Shown here one piece after another: positions 13,335 to 24,905 of a stretch of 64,000 nucleotides of DNA; positions within the stretch are counted from its first letter, which is position 1, and every line of letters begins with the position of its first letter. The position numbers and the translations under genes were made by a program. The notes under the pieces were generated by a model that saw only the letters and a list, made by a program, of their open reading frames with translations, had not been told where the DNA came from and made no database searches. The DNA comes from Daphnia carinata (taxonomy: Eukaryota; Arthropoda; Branchiopoda; Diplostraca; Daphniidae): positions 3,038,001 through 3,102,000 of the forward strand of contig NC_081340.1 in assembly GCF_022539665.2 (NCBI RefSeq), in the 5' to 3' direction.

Positions 13335-14277
13335 AAGACCTAAAAAAAAGATAAAACTCGTTCTGGTAGATGAAACCGGATCGATACCCCATGCCGCTGG
13401 AAACAGCTGTTTTCGCTTATAATTTTCATACTGAATTACAACCGCAAAAAAATTACGAAATAATAACATAAAAATCCGTCATTGTTGGTTAACGGTATAC
13501 ATATATCTACGCCATATTAAATTGGGATTGATCCAAAAAAAAAAAGATTCACCTGAGGAAGACCTTCGGGGTGGAAGGAAAGAAAAATGGGTTCATTCAA
13601 CTGCCTGTTGGCCAATCATATTCTTCCAATAGCCTCAAGAATCAGACGCCACGTTTTCTTTTTTAAAAAGCAAAATTCACGATGGTCGATATGCAACAAA
13701 ACGCCAATCAGTTTTCGAAACCAGGGATGATAAGTAACCTCATTTACACACAAACAAAACACGGACGACGCTCGTGCCATATCGGTCGGGATAGGCAAAC
13801 GAAGTAGGTGACAAGAGAGAACCGTACAAGTGACGGATAGACTAGCTCGTTCCTTTTTTGTTTCCCACGGTATCCAAGTCGGTCACCATTTTTCTATAGC
13901 GAGGGTCGTGTGAAATATCGCGTGCATTTTTTTCCCCTTCTAACTCGAAAAAGGGTCACTTCAATTTCGGTACAAAAATGAATGGCTCAAAAACATAATA
14001 AATAAGTAGCATTTTTTTTTTTGTAGAAAAAAAAAAAACTATCATTTTCAGTCTGTCATAAATTTTTGTTGTTGTTGTTTTTTTTTGCGCTTGCAAACGT
14101 TTCATTTCTATCCTTCCCGGATGCACCGCGCGAGAGTTATATCATCTTACGGCAGCGCAAAAGAACTCTGGCAAATCTATAAACCGAAAAACGTTCTCAA
14201 ATGGCTCGGTAGTTTCGGCTTTAATCTAGCGACTAATCCATCGGCGGCAGCATAACATTTTTTTTTTCTCTTTCCTT

Positions 14278-14280
<3 letters not shown>

Positions 14281-14309
<29 letters not shown>
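14281..14309. repeat. T29 homopolymer
   Basis: Twenty-nine consecutive T downstream of a pyrimidine-rich stretch; nothing else structured beside it. Confidence 0.9.
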
Positions 14310-14310
<1 letters not shown>

Positions 14311-16624
14311 TAAAGTCAGTTTTAAGATTTATTATTTCATTATATGAAAGAAAAAAAAAAAAAAAAAGAGAGAGACACGCCGGCTATAGGGTACCACATT
14401 ATTCTTACACACACATACCGCCTCGTATGTGAAAGAAAGAAACAAGATGGCCCCAACAAAAAAAAAAAAAAAAGAGGTTGTCCAAAGAGATAACTCGAGC
14501 GTCGTAACAGCTTCGAATGAAAGCATTAAAAAAAATACGGAGTGTCTGGGAGTTGTGTCTCCGTAGACTTTCTATTCACCTGACGATCACACACTGCTCT
14601 ACTCCTTTTAAAACATTTTTTTTTTTTTTTTTGTAGAAGGAAAAGTGGGCAGAGAAGAAAACGAACAAGCTCCGCTGCGGGCGCTCCATTTGAATTTCAC
14701 CTCCCTTTCTCTGGGCCATTCGTTTAGCTCATTACTTTTACTCTGGCGCTTGTTCCGAAGCGAAACAGACTCACATGGGAGATGTTTTTAGATGGCGTCG
14801 CCGGAAGCATCTCCTCCCTCTTTGGCTCGTTAAAAAAGAAAGAAAGAAAAAAAAAAAATTCGAAAATAGTGTCGGCCCCGTTTAACAGGAAAAACAAAAA
14901 AAAATAGTCAACTTTTATGACAAATACGGTGAAACCATCGCTAAAGTATTTCTCCTTTGATAGACTTTCAAAAAAAAAGAAAAGTTCTACAGAAAATTCC
15001 ATGGCTCAAGAGACTCAACAAAGAGACCCTTCTCTCTCTCTCTATGTTGACCTTTTTTGTCAATTTCTAGTCTAATCTTGCCCGATTTCCGGTGTTAAAA
15101 AGAAGTTCTTTTGCGCTGCTCCGTATCAAGATTCCCCGGGGTTTGTTTTTGGTATGGACCCCACCAGTTTTGCATTCTACTCTGTTGAGACGTTTTGTAT
15201 ATAGTGAAAGTTCCCTATTTTTCTGAAGCGATGGGGAGAGGCCGAAATGTCGTCAATCATTTTGTACAAGACATCAAATGCGCTTCTCAAAAAGAGAGAG
15301 AAAAAAAAAAAAAAATGGTGGTAACTATCACAACATTGTCTGGAATGATGATGCAAGCCCACAAGAATTAAAACGATTTTCTTTGAGTGCTTTTTCGTAG
15401 TTTCTCCGGGGCAAGTTTGGACCATCAAAATCGTGTCCGAACCAAAAGAGGGAAGATTCGCGTATTATTAAGAACAGAAAAAAAAAGGACGAGTAGCAAG
15501 GTATAACGATGTCCATAAAACACAAGTCTATGCAAGAAACTCGTAAAAAGCAATCAATAAGAATAAGAATGCAGGAAAACGTTCGATTGTCAGAAACGAT
15601 TCCTCTTCATTACGACGTCTTCCATGTTCCAGTAGACGACCTCCTACGGTTCACTTTTTGTACCTCTAAACAAACCCATGAATAATTCAGACTGGGCACG
15701 AGCGTCAACGGATTGGCAAGTCAATGACTCGTAAACATTGAAAACGAGGGAGAGAAACAAAAACGAAAAAAAAAAAAATATATACCGCATTATTTGTAAA
15801 GATGGAAATATTTTATGTTTTTCGTCTTACCCGTGCTGAATAAGAACTAACCCCCCCCCGCCCTCGTTTTCATCGATCCAACTGCCGCCCGCTGCGTGAG
15901 TCATCCTTCATCTTACTGTCGTCTCTACCAAACTTTTTTTTTCTCTCGTCTTCTTCAAGAATAAGGCGACAGCGAGGAAACCTCTTTTTACTTTTTTACA
16001 TATCTCTTCTTTAACTGACTGCAACTCAAGCGGTTAACAACGGGATTCAAATGAGTAGAGAGCCCATCCAATTAGTAAACATATAATTTTTTTTTTTTTT
16101 GACTATTCAGAACTTGCTGGTGGAGAAAAGAGAGAAAAAAAAAGTACGTCCCCATGTGGACGCCCAAGATAATCGCGTGTTAACGGATGCAGTTGACAAG
16201 GAAGTGGGGTAGACTTTAGTCAATTGGAAACGGCAGTACACACATCAAGTGTCTGTCAACCATTTGACTAGATGAATATCGAGCACGAGGCAAACATCGT
16301 GAAAAGAAAAAAAAATAGGTCGTTTACGTACATACATACACACAAATATGGCTTTATTTCACGCTTTAAAACGCCTACGCGCACACAGCATATGGATTCT
16401 TTATTTTTTTTTTTTGTGAAAAGAGTTATACGGTTCGGCCGTAAGCGGCTTATCGAGTTAGCAACCAGCCGTCGATGAGAAAACCTACTAACCTATTCCC
16501 TGTGTATGTGTGTGTACACAGGCATCAGATAAGATAAAGATTTCGATCAATACAGGGAGTGTGTGCAGCACTCAAAGAGTTACTTTAATATTGAAGCAAG
16601 TTGCAAGACGTTCGGAAATGACTG

Positions 16625-16642
16625 ACACACACACACACACAC
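16625..16642. repeat. AC microsatellite
   Basis: Nine uninterrupted AC units. Confidence 0.85.
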
Positions 16643-16933
16643 CGTTTGGAGTTCCGTACTTTGACGGGTTCATCGGCCCAATCGATTGGCGACCGGCCTA
16701 CCGAGAAGGTCCCCTCTTTTTTTTTTGTATTTCCCCAACTGTGCGTACCCTTGAATTGTAGCCAATACACGAGAAGAATTTTTTTTGAAGGGGGAACTCC
16801 AGCCGAAATCTTCCAACATTTGGTAAATCGCTTTCTGTATACTACCCCCCTCTTCTCCTATTCGTAATCCTCCCCCATCCTCTTGGATGACTCACGCTGG
16901 TTGAAGGGAGAAAAAAAAATCGATCCTCCAACT

Positions 16934-16960
16934 GACGGTATCTTTACTTTAGATACCGTC
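16934..16960. other. Perfect 10-bp stem-loop
   Basis: GACGGTATCT, a 7-nt loop (TTACTTT), then its exact reverse complement AGATACCGTC. The stem is isolated, and the flanks do not extend the pairing into a microRNA-length hairpin that I can see. Function unknown. Confidence 0.5.
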
Positions 16961-19415
16961 TTTCCACGGGGGTTTTATATAAACGTAACAGCGAACAAAA
17001 GAAAAACACAAAAAAGAGGGGAATTTGATTGACTACCATTTAACATTCTTGTTACCCACAGTTTTTGATTGAAAAAATTATCTTTTTTTTTTCTTCAAGC
17101 AAACAGAAAATTTGTGTTTCCCCCTTTTTTTTTTTTTTTAGATAGCGGGATCTTATCTTTACTCCTACGTGCTCCGGTAGAGTTAAAGGATTACCAACGA
17201 TGATTATACAACAAGCAGAGTTCAGGAGTTGTGATCGTAAAACCTCACAAAAATTTAGGTGATAACATGAGAGAGCTCAGCTGGAGAGAGTCAAAACGGA
17301 GCATACAAACAACCCCCAAAAGGTTTTAGTTTTTTTTTCTTTCACACTTTGAGTAAAAAAAGAGAGACGCCGAATACACAGAGTGAGTGTGATGGGGAGG
17401 AAAAAAAATATATATCCGTATGCAAATATAATATCAGTATAACAGTGGCGAGTTCGAATGAGAGTGACTCGCTGGAACACGTCAGCGTAGATCAAACAAT
17501 AGGGCACTATACAAGTTATAAACATTTTTTTTTTTTTTTTAGTTTTGTGGGACGTTTCTTTTTTCCTTCGGTGCCGAACGGCCTGACGAAACGGACAGGC
17601 ACAACGAGGTGCTAAAGAGGATCGTCTTCATTTACGACGGCTCACCAGCAGTCCATTTGCATGTAGACGACTAACAACAAGAAAAAAGAAGAACGCAGCG
17701 TTGTGGTATCAGAGCGAAAAGGTTTCTCAGGCCGTAAAAAAAAAAAGAAAAAGAAAAACGTATCGGGTAGCCCAAGCTTATGAATATGTTATTAAAGCAT
17801 TAAAACGCTAGTTCAAATAGGGCAGGATTAACGAGGAGGAACTTTAATATGCGTAAAAATACTAATGTCAGGTTTAACTTGAACACGGTTTTTTTGAATA
17901 CGGATGGGGTTGGCTGTTTTTGTTTTGAATCGATCTACACAGACGTCCTCTTTTTGTTAGTTAAAAAAACAAAAAACAAAAAAGCTTTCTGGTGTGAAGT
18001 AACACGCGATGCTGTTGTTGCCCACCATCTGCCCTAATCCAGTCCAGCGTGACGCCTGATAGCCTAAGTATACACACTGCGCATTATATAGGTAGTAAGA
18101 AATGATGTGAATCAAGGTCCTATTGGTTTGATACAGGAAAACGAAAGAGCACAAAAAATAACACGGTGAACTGAACGGGAAAATTACAAGCTCTGCGGTC
18201 AGAGACAGGAAACTTTTGCTGACGTCGATGGCTCCGTGGGTAATTCTACCATTTTTTCTTCTTCTTTCGGCTAACTTTGCGGATCACCCACCACCGCACG
18301 CAGCAGTGGAGGAACAAAGAAAATCAAGCTTTATCGATTTGCTTTGGCCATAAAAGCGCTATTTTATTATTATTCCCCCCCCCCGTTATTTTTTTTGTAA
18401 TTGAAAAAGAAAATGCTTGGTCATAGAGAAGAGAAGAAGAAAAACGAATACAAGTGCAATGAATTGACATAATCTGGTGATCTTTAAGCTATGCATAGCC
18501 ATATCCCTAGAATAAAACAAGGTCCCCTTTTTTTTTTCTTTCTTTAACTGGAAAACCACTCAGACGCAGACTCCGGCACCCCGGAGACGAGGATGTACAT
18601 TTTTTTTTTTTCCTTTCTCGTTCCCTTCAATATACTTTCATGCATACCAAATAAAGAGCTAGCTGGCCGAAAGGTGGACTGGCGGCGTTCTGGCGGCCAG
18701 CTTATTTAGGAAGCGAAGCACTAACGAGAAGCAAGGCACGAGCCGCAAAAAAAAAAAACCTGGACAACTCCTTTCCCAGGTAAACAAAACAAAAAAAAAA
18801 AGATCATACGCTTTTTTTTTATCTTTCAAACTGGGGACCATTTATCTGCGTGAAAAATTCGAAAGTCTTTTGTGCTTCATTGTTGATTTGCGCAACGCTG
18901 ATACCACAAGGGGTGGGAGGGATGACAAATAACGGCTTTTTATGTTGTTGTTGACGATGGTGCAAGTAAAAAAAAAAAAAAATGATAAGATTGCCAAGGA
19001 AATTTCGAATTAAACCAATCTCATTGGTCAGAGGTCCTCTTTGAACACTATGTACGATGCTGAGCGTTTTTTTTTTTTATCAAAAAACGATGGGTTAGCA
19101 ACCAAACAGGAAAGTTCGCATGTACTCAGACAAATAAAAACGACGAGCAATTTCGCTTGTTAGTAAAAAAGAATATTCCCGTTGCCGGAATTTCTTTGCG
19201 GTTTTCAGTCGAAAAAAAAAAAAAGACGCAAGAACAGCACACGAAACAACTACGCCAGTCAAGCCTCACGTGAGAATAGTTAAAAGTCATAACAAGAAAC
19301 CGGCCGTTGAACTTGTACGCAACCACATATCAACCCCATAAACACATTCTTGTTACAAGCTCTTTTTCATTGAATCAGCTAACCAGAAATATTATTAATT
19401 AAAAAAAAAAAAAAT

Positions 19416-19606
19416 TCATTTCAGGCCTCGCGCGATTCTGTTTTTGTATGTAATGAATTCGTCCTCACTGATGGATGGGGCCATGCAGTCTTCAAACTTT
19501 TTTTTTTCACCTTTAAAAAACGAAAACTCTTCTAGTGATTCGGTGACCGAGAACTCACGCCACATGGACATCAGTTCAGCACGCAAAGTGTCGCCTTGCT
19601 GATGCA
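19416..19606 (-). other. Weak exon-like open frame, unrecognised
   Basis: A minus-strand frame beginning just after a pyrimidine-rich acceptor-like sequence (CTGTCTGCGTGCATCAG). Its translation is less low-complexity than its neighbours (it includes LMSMWREFSVTESLEEFSFF). A possible donor AAAG|GTGAAA lies inside, near 19515. It could be an upstream non-coding or alternative exon of the pico-like gene, or chance. No family recognised. Confidence 0.15.
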
Positions 19607-20176
19607 CGCAGACAGAAAAAAAAAAAAGAAAAAGGAAAGAAGCTTTTTTAACTCAATAATAAACAACTGGTCGAAGCTTATTGACAAAAGGCCAGTGATT
19701 GCAGTGGACCTAGTCGCATTTAAAACAGACGTTTTAAGAAAAGAAAAAAATAAATGCTGAAACACCTATAAGGTCACGGTCATTTTCTCCCTCCTTTGCA
19801 CTCGTCAAACCATTAGGAGGGCACCACACAACACGACGGGGTCTCCATAACCAAACGGTCGGTCATTATGAGCTAACACGGCTAGTTCAAAATGTCCTAA
19901 TCCATCAAACGTTTGGCATTGTGTAAGAGGTGCCGTCAAAACGGTTATAAATGGATTTCTCTCTATTCAAAAACTATCCACAGCTCAACTGTTTGAGCAC
20001 GTACTATTGAGAAAAAACCGTAGCTAATCCAGTAATAGTTCCCAACAGCGTGGTCTTTGAAATCAGAATCAAAGAACCATTCAAACATGCACAACGGCAG
20101 GACAGAAATCGTCTTAAAAGAATGTGACCGTAAAAGTTGTAAACAAGAGTTTTTTCTCTTTTTTTTTTTTTCTTAC

Positions 20177-20400
20177 CTTTAGCGAAAATGATGAAAGCAG
20201 ACGACACTGGCGTCTGGTCCAGTGATCGGCCAACAACTGCCAGCAAATTAAAGGTAAATAACGAGGCTCGGGCCTTCCATGAGCTTCAATTCCACGTTTC
20301 TTGATAAAACGATTGAGAAATCCTTCAGCAATCACTAATGTGTGTCCGAAAGTGGTCAAATTTTGACAATAAACAAGATAAAGTTGGAACTTTGCCCGGC
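20177..20400 (-). other. Candidate 5' non-coding exon of the pico-like gene (right edge approximate)
   Basis: Reading the minus strand, GCTAAAG|GTAAGA gives a good donor with the exon ending at 20177. The sequence to its right is less A/T-homopolymeric than its surroundings and lies beside the motif cluster at 20412-20531. This would supply the upstream exon required by the acceptor at 11204-11205. The transcription start is not determined and no TATA box is evident. This is inference only. Confidence 0.25.
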
Positions 20401-20411
20401 ACTCAACCCAC

Positions 20412-20531
20412 AGTCGGCTTTACGCGGCCATTGCACGATGGCTAATGCTTGCTCACTAGTTGAGGCACCGCTCTCATCCCTCTCTTTTCCAGCGTTTTCT
20501 GGGGGACGCCATTTTCTACGCCATCTAGCGG
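20412..20531 (-). promoter_or_regulatory. Cluster of YY1/Pho-like and CTCF-like motifs, candidate TATA-less promoter
   Basis: Four GCCAT/ATGGC cores lie within about 100 nt: GCGGCCATTGC, CGATGGCTAA, GACGCCATTTTC and TACGCCATCTAG. GCCAT is the Pho/YY1 core and GCCATTTT its common promoter form. The last overlaps ACGCCATCTAGCGG at 20518-20531, whose reverse complement resembles the insect CTCF site. The segment is GC-richer than its flanks. Its position upstream of a donor-bearing segment on the minus strand would suit a promoter of the pico-like gene. Confidence 0.3.
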
Positions 20532-20533
20532 TC

Positions 20534-22074
20534 AAAATGAGAACTTTGAATAGTAAATGGGAGATAAAATCATTAAAAAAAATAAAAATATTTAATAGAC
20601 AAACATGGAAAAACCAAAGGGGCTGAAACATTCCCGTTTTCGGGTCTGGACAATCATTCAACTCGACTTTGATACAGGGTTATTTGTTGTGGGGTATATA
20701 ATAGATGTGAGAGCTCGAATGCGTTATGCAAAACACGCACGTAGACGCGCGCGCACTCAGCAAGAAGCTACTAAAACATAACAACATATAGCTGAGAGCT
20801 AAACAGAAAGAAAAAAAAATTAATAAATCAGCTGCGATCATAAAAAAGTGAAACCTGCGTCAGTGTGACGCGAAACCCTACGCTCAAGCGAATCGTATTA
20901 TACATTTGCTAGGAAACTGCGTTCGTCAAATTCCTTGGCGAACTCAAATGAACTGCTTTTTTGGAGGCCAAAAAATTCACTTATCAGGTATCCAATACAT
21001 TTTCACTTTTGCGCAATGGTATTTATCATGGAGTTGGCACACAAGGGTATTGGGGATTAAAGATGTGAAAAAAACAAAAACAAGCAAGGGCTGTGATATG
21101 AATATCGAACCATTAACGTCGACCCTGAAAACTTGAAAAATTAAAAAGCAACATCATATAAAGTGCTTTAGTAGATTATTGGGTAGCGTGCCTTGTCCGG
21201 CTACAATTTACACATACTGTGCAAGGTGGTCCCAATCCCCGACAGCCCCGGCGTTACTGATGGCAAGGTCTACGTTAACGTTTCTTTGCGTGTCTTAAAC
21301 TTAGACATTGAAATATAATTACGTATGCTAAAATGTTATTTGGTTTACCGCATCGCTCAGTTACCAGCTGCCATCAATTCAAGGGGAACTCGAGCCATCG
21401 TTGAGTTCCAGAAACGATTCTGTGGTGTTCAAGTGGGCCATGAAATAAGCTAATTCACGCTAATGCAAGAGAGACTAGATTAAATTTTAAGTGCTGTATC
21501 TGGCTGTAAACACCTCATCTTCAGCAGAGAAAAGTAGAAGGCAGTTTTCGTGATAAACTATTAACCCGAAGGAAACACTTTATTAATTCCGTTTTATCCA
21601 GGTTTCTTTATCACGATGAGCTAACACATTGATAGAGCAGCCACAAGAAAAAGAAAAAGTGCGTATAATGCGAATCGTTCCAGCACGTTACAATCCAGAT
21701 GTACAACATTGTTGCTCTTTTTAAACATGTTGTTGCTATAAAAAAAACAGTGCTGATGTTTGTTTTTAACACAAAAAACAGTGTCTGCAAAAAGACAAGT
21801 AGTGGATGCGGTTTTAGAATAATGGGAATTTGAAACTCGGGCATACTTGAAATTAGTTTGTGTTACTGACATCGTTACCGCTAGGTTAACGTAATCAATT
21901 CAGTGATCAGTCACTCGATGAGTTTGTGGGATTTTAGCAGAACCTCAATACAACTAAAATTTTCTTTTTTGGGTGGGGGAGATGCTTTGGGGGAAAACAA
22001 TTGGGGTAATGTTTCAACACTAATGTGCTCAAAGGCAAAGCTTTTAAGTACGAAAAGCTAGAGATATTTGGGAA
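20534..22074. other. Gene-free stretch
   Basis: I see no supportable gene, RNA or repeat. Homopolymers are noticeably shorter and rarer here than in the first 20 kb. Frames around 21611-21872 are short and unremarkable. Confidence 0.5.
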
Positions 22075-22088
22075 AAGCTTAAATGATT

Positions 22089-22094
22089 TTTATT
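22089..22094 (-). terminator. Poly(A) signal of the GH18-like gene
   Basis: AATAAA on the minus strand (TTTATT on plus), 35 nt beyond the stop codon at 22131-22129, implying a very short 3' UTR with cleavage near 22070. Confidence 0.6.
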
Positions 22095-22128
22095 TCCCCA
22101 CTATTGAATTCCAGCCTTGGACCATTTT

Positions 22129-24066
22129 TCAGTTCCGATTCTTACAAAACAAATAAGAATTCGCGGATTTCCAATTGCAGAGGATGTGCTGTTCGGATGA
22201 GTATGACATTCTGCCTTGTTTCGGTTCTTCGCTGTTAGCTACTGGCACGAGTGTAAAGTTCAATGCTGGAGGTGAAGGTGTCGTCGTTTCATGAGCTTCT
22301 CCTTCCGTTAATTCAACATTTGCGTTCGCCTGGTTAGACAGCCTAGCGTGAGGATTTACAGGCACTAACGGTTTCATAGTAGTTTGGCGCATAGTGGTTG
22401 ATTTTCTTGTGGTTGTCGTTGTGTGTGGAGGAGATCTCAAATCTAATGTCTCCATCAAACTCACCGGAATGATACAACGTTGAGGTGAGCCGCTACACAT
22501 TTGGGGTGTGGTGCTTGGTATGGATGTAGTGGACGTGGTGGATGTCGAAGATTGTTTCCGTGTTTTACGTGGCAGCAGTCGTACAATCGGACTGGCAACT
22601 CGGACCCAGGTAACCAGTATGGGAACTGGATGTTCAGCAACTGCATCTGGATAGACCAGAATATTTGGTGGATGAACCTGAACAGCGCCAAAAATATTTC
22701 CACCGCCACCTCCTAAAATTTTGTCCACAAAGTATTGATGAATGGTGTTGAAAATGGATTGTTGACTGAGTTCACGTGGCATTTGTTGGTAAATATCGTA
22801 AATTTTGCCGCCATCATCGTATCCCAGCACGACGTTATCAACAGGACTGTCGAGGAATGTATCTTCGTCATGGACGCTGTAATATTTTCTAAATTGTTCG
22901 TCTTCATCTCCAACTGCAAAGATGAGAATTTTGCCTAATCGATTGCCTTTTCCTGTCAGTTTCATTCCGGGTCTAGCAACAGAAGATATTGGCTCTTCTT
23001 GGGCTCGTTTCACGCGTTGTCCTTCTGTTGCATAGCCCAGCTTCCTGGCCGCTTGACGGAGAGAGTCTATAAAAAGGGCTCTGTGTCTGAAGCAAATCGG
23101 ATTGCGTTCCAGCCGAAATGATACATCAAATAACAAAATGCCAGTGCGTAAGCTGTTATTGGCAATCTTGCTCAATTGTTTGGTTACGGCACGTCCCATC
23201 TTCATACTGAACTTCCACGGTTTCTCAGCGTGACTCCAGATAACTTGATCATCATCTTCGATTTTCGGTTTCCATTGCTTTAGATTTGAATCCTGACAGA
23301 GTTCTGCAACAGACGGGATGCTAAAACGATCTTGTGAATGAGGAATTTTGAACACCACCGATGGAAATCCCATCACCAGTTTGTCTTTTGGTAAGGCATT
23401 TACGATAGTCAAATTAAATTCTTCGTGATCTATGTTTGCTAGGTCATTCGGAACCAAGAACAGATTATCAACTAGGACATCTATGCCATGCTGGATTATT
23501 GAACTGATGTTCAAGCTGCTACCGATAGTGACACTCAGGCCAAGCGAGTTGGCAAACAGAGTTTGTTGATAGTTTGATAGCACTTGTGACAGAACTGCTA
23601 GATTAGTTTTAGGGTTTACGATGACATCGAGGCCGGTGGCATTCATCTTCTTCAGAAGAGTAATTAACGATGTGGCTCCTGTAGACGGTGTATCCTCCAA
23701 TAAGAAATCATGGATAGATATTTGCAATGGCAGCTTGGGATGGCGCTGGCGGAATCTGGATACGGAATCTGAGGAGTTTAATGAATTTCGCCGATAGGAA
23801 TTCCGTGTCTTATAAGAGATCCTATAAAGAACGTCGCTACATACTTCATCCAGGAGAACGTCTTCTGGCTCTAAATATGTGATACAATTCATTGTATCGA
23901 TATTCATTACATTGAATTAATTAATTTTTTTCAAAGGGTTACCTTGAAGTGGAACTGGAGCGTCAGAGACGGTGCAAACTACACGAAACTTGGGCAAATC
24001 ATCTATTACACAGAGGGAAGGATGCCAGTAGGAGAAAAAAAGGAGCAAAATGAAAGAAAACTTCAT
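22129..24066 (-). CDS. Secreted catalytically inactive GH18 (chitinase-like) protein with Thr-rich C-terminal tail, 621 aa
   Basis: Two coding exons: 24066-23943 and 23870-22129. The 72-nt intron (GTAACC...TTTAG) is removed in phase 1, recreating a Glu codon. Starting at the downstream ATG 23907 would lose the signal peptide and the first barrel strand. Residues 1-20 (MKFSFILLLFFSYWHPSLC) are a signal peptide. Residues 25-320 follow the GH18 order: KFRVVCTVSDAP (strand 1), PEDVLLDEVCSDVLYRIS, LPLQISIHD, GLDVIVNPK, LGLSVTIGS, IDVLVDNLFLVPND, KLVMGFPSVVFKI and TGILLFDVSF. The catalytic DxxDxDxE is absent (TGLDVIVNPK at residues 120-129), so hydrolysis is not expected; a lectin-like or growth-factor-like role is possible. 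RVKR at 327-330 is a furin-type site. About residues 480-540 are Thr/Ser-rich, suited to O-glycosylation. No chitin-binding type-2 domain is seen. Confidence 0.8.
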
Positions 24067-24135
24067 TGTATTGAGAGCACTTTCACTATGACTGGTGTGA
24101 AATCCAATGAGCTTCGGAAACCGTCAACTTCTAGC

Positions 24136-24142
24136 TTTTATA
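24136..24142 (-). promoter_or_regulatory. TATA box of the GH18-like gene
   Basis: TATAAAA reads on the minus strand 70 nt before the start codon. TCATTG, an initiator-like sequence with its A at 24108, sits about 34 nt downstream of the box, giving a predicted 5' UTR of about 42 nt. Confidence 0.55.
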
Positions 24143-24619
24143 GTGGTAAATGAAGAGTGTGATCGCCACAGAAGTTTACAGCTGTCCGTCTGATCATATT
24201 CTGCTGCCTACTTGTTACAGGATACGGGTGTGGGCAACGTATTACTTGTACACTTGTAGTTTAATGTCCCGAATAAGTATCGAGGTTGGCTGCGTCCGGT
24301 TGCATTTGTTGCATTTGTGTATATATTGCTAGTATGCATGGTAGGAGAAGAAAACAAACAAAAACATTGGTATCGGAGAGGGTCACGTATCCCGATGATA
24401 AGCTGCCTGCATCCGTGAACCGTCTTTCAGGCCACGGGGAGACCTACGAACAACCTACGTTCAACGCTCACCTCTTCTCTACCTCAGTTTTTGGGTCGAT
24501 CTTTTACGTGTAGTGTACGGTACTACAGATCGATGTGAAACGTCTGTATACGTGTCGTGGTGTATATGTGTGTGTGTGTGTGTGTTTTTTCTTCTGCCAT
24601 TTTAGCCCCCTTTATAGTA

Positions 24620-24905
24620 GGCATGGCTCTTCTTTCTTCGTCTTCTTTCTTGAGGTAGATGATGTCCGAAGTGATGTATGTAGAAACTTGCGAGTCCGAT
24701 GAGATGAAGAATCTTGTGAATCCGATGTGATGAAGAATCTTGCGAGTCTTGAATGATGTATTGGAGGGGTGGGTGGGAGGGGAGGGTGGTGGGAGGAGAG
24801 CATGGGGGGAAGGGAGGGCTTGGCGGAAATTGGCGGTGGCGGGACTTGAACCCGAGGACTACAGATTACAAAGCGTGGGTGATAACCACTGTGCCAGGAC
24901 CGCAC
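24620..24905 (-). mobile_element. tRNA-derived SINE candidate
   Basis: On the minus strand a tRNA-like head begins near 24903. The A box TGGCACAGTGG (24896-24886) fits TRGYNNANNGG exactly and the B box GGTTCAAGTCC (24852-24842) fits GGTTCRANNCC exactly, 33 nt apart. The GTGGTTATCAC segment resembles the D arm of tRNA-Val-type genes. The anticodon stem does not pair and the acceptor stem pairs only partly, so this is not a functional tRNA. The body that follows is CT/CCC-rich and then carries a 26-nt tandem repeat. The ends are estimates and I could not identify a target-site duplication. Open frames across this block on both strands are artefacts. Confidence 0.55.
24687..24764. repeat. Three tandem 26-nt units inside the SINE candidate
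   Basis: Units start at 24687, 24713 and 24739, each with CTTG(C/T)GA(A/G)TC. The first two are nearly identical over 26 nt (about three differences) and end GATGAAGAAT. The third diverges after 10 nt. Confidence 0.7.

Larger units (their letters stand above)
11204..20176 (-). other. Gene-poor stretch, probable 5' UTR intron of the pico-like gene
   Basis: Only simple repeats and poly(A)/(T) tracts are obvious. No protein-like frame above noise was found except a weak one at 19416-19606. The acceptor at 11204-11205 requires a donor somewhere to the right on the minus strand; the best-placed candidate is at 20176. Confidence 0.35.

Noticed and set aside
23874-23907. Start of the GH18-like protein at ATG 23907
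   Set aside because: This lies inside the 72-nt intron; the spliced model from 24066 supplies a signal peptide and the first conserved barrel strand.
24840-24903. A functional tRNA gene on minus
   Set aside because: A and B boxes are intact, but the anticodon stem does not form and the acceptor stem pairs only partly.
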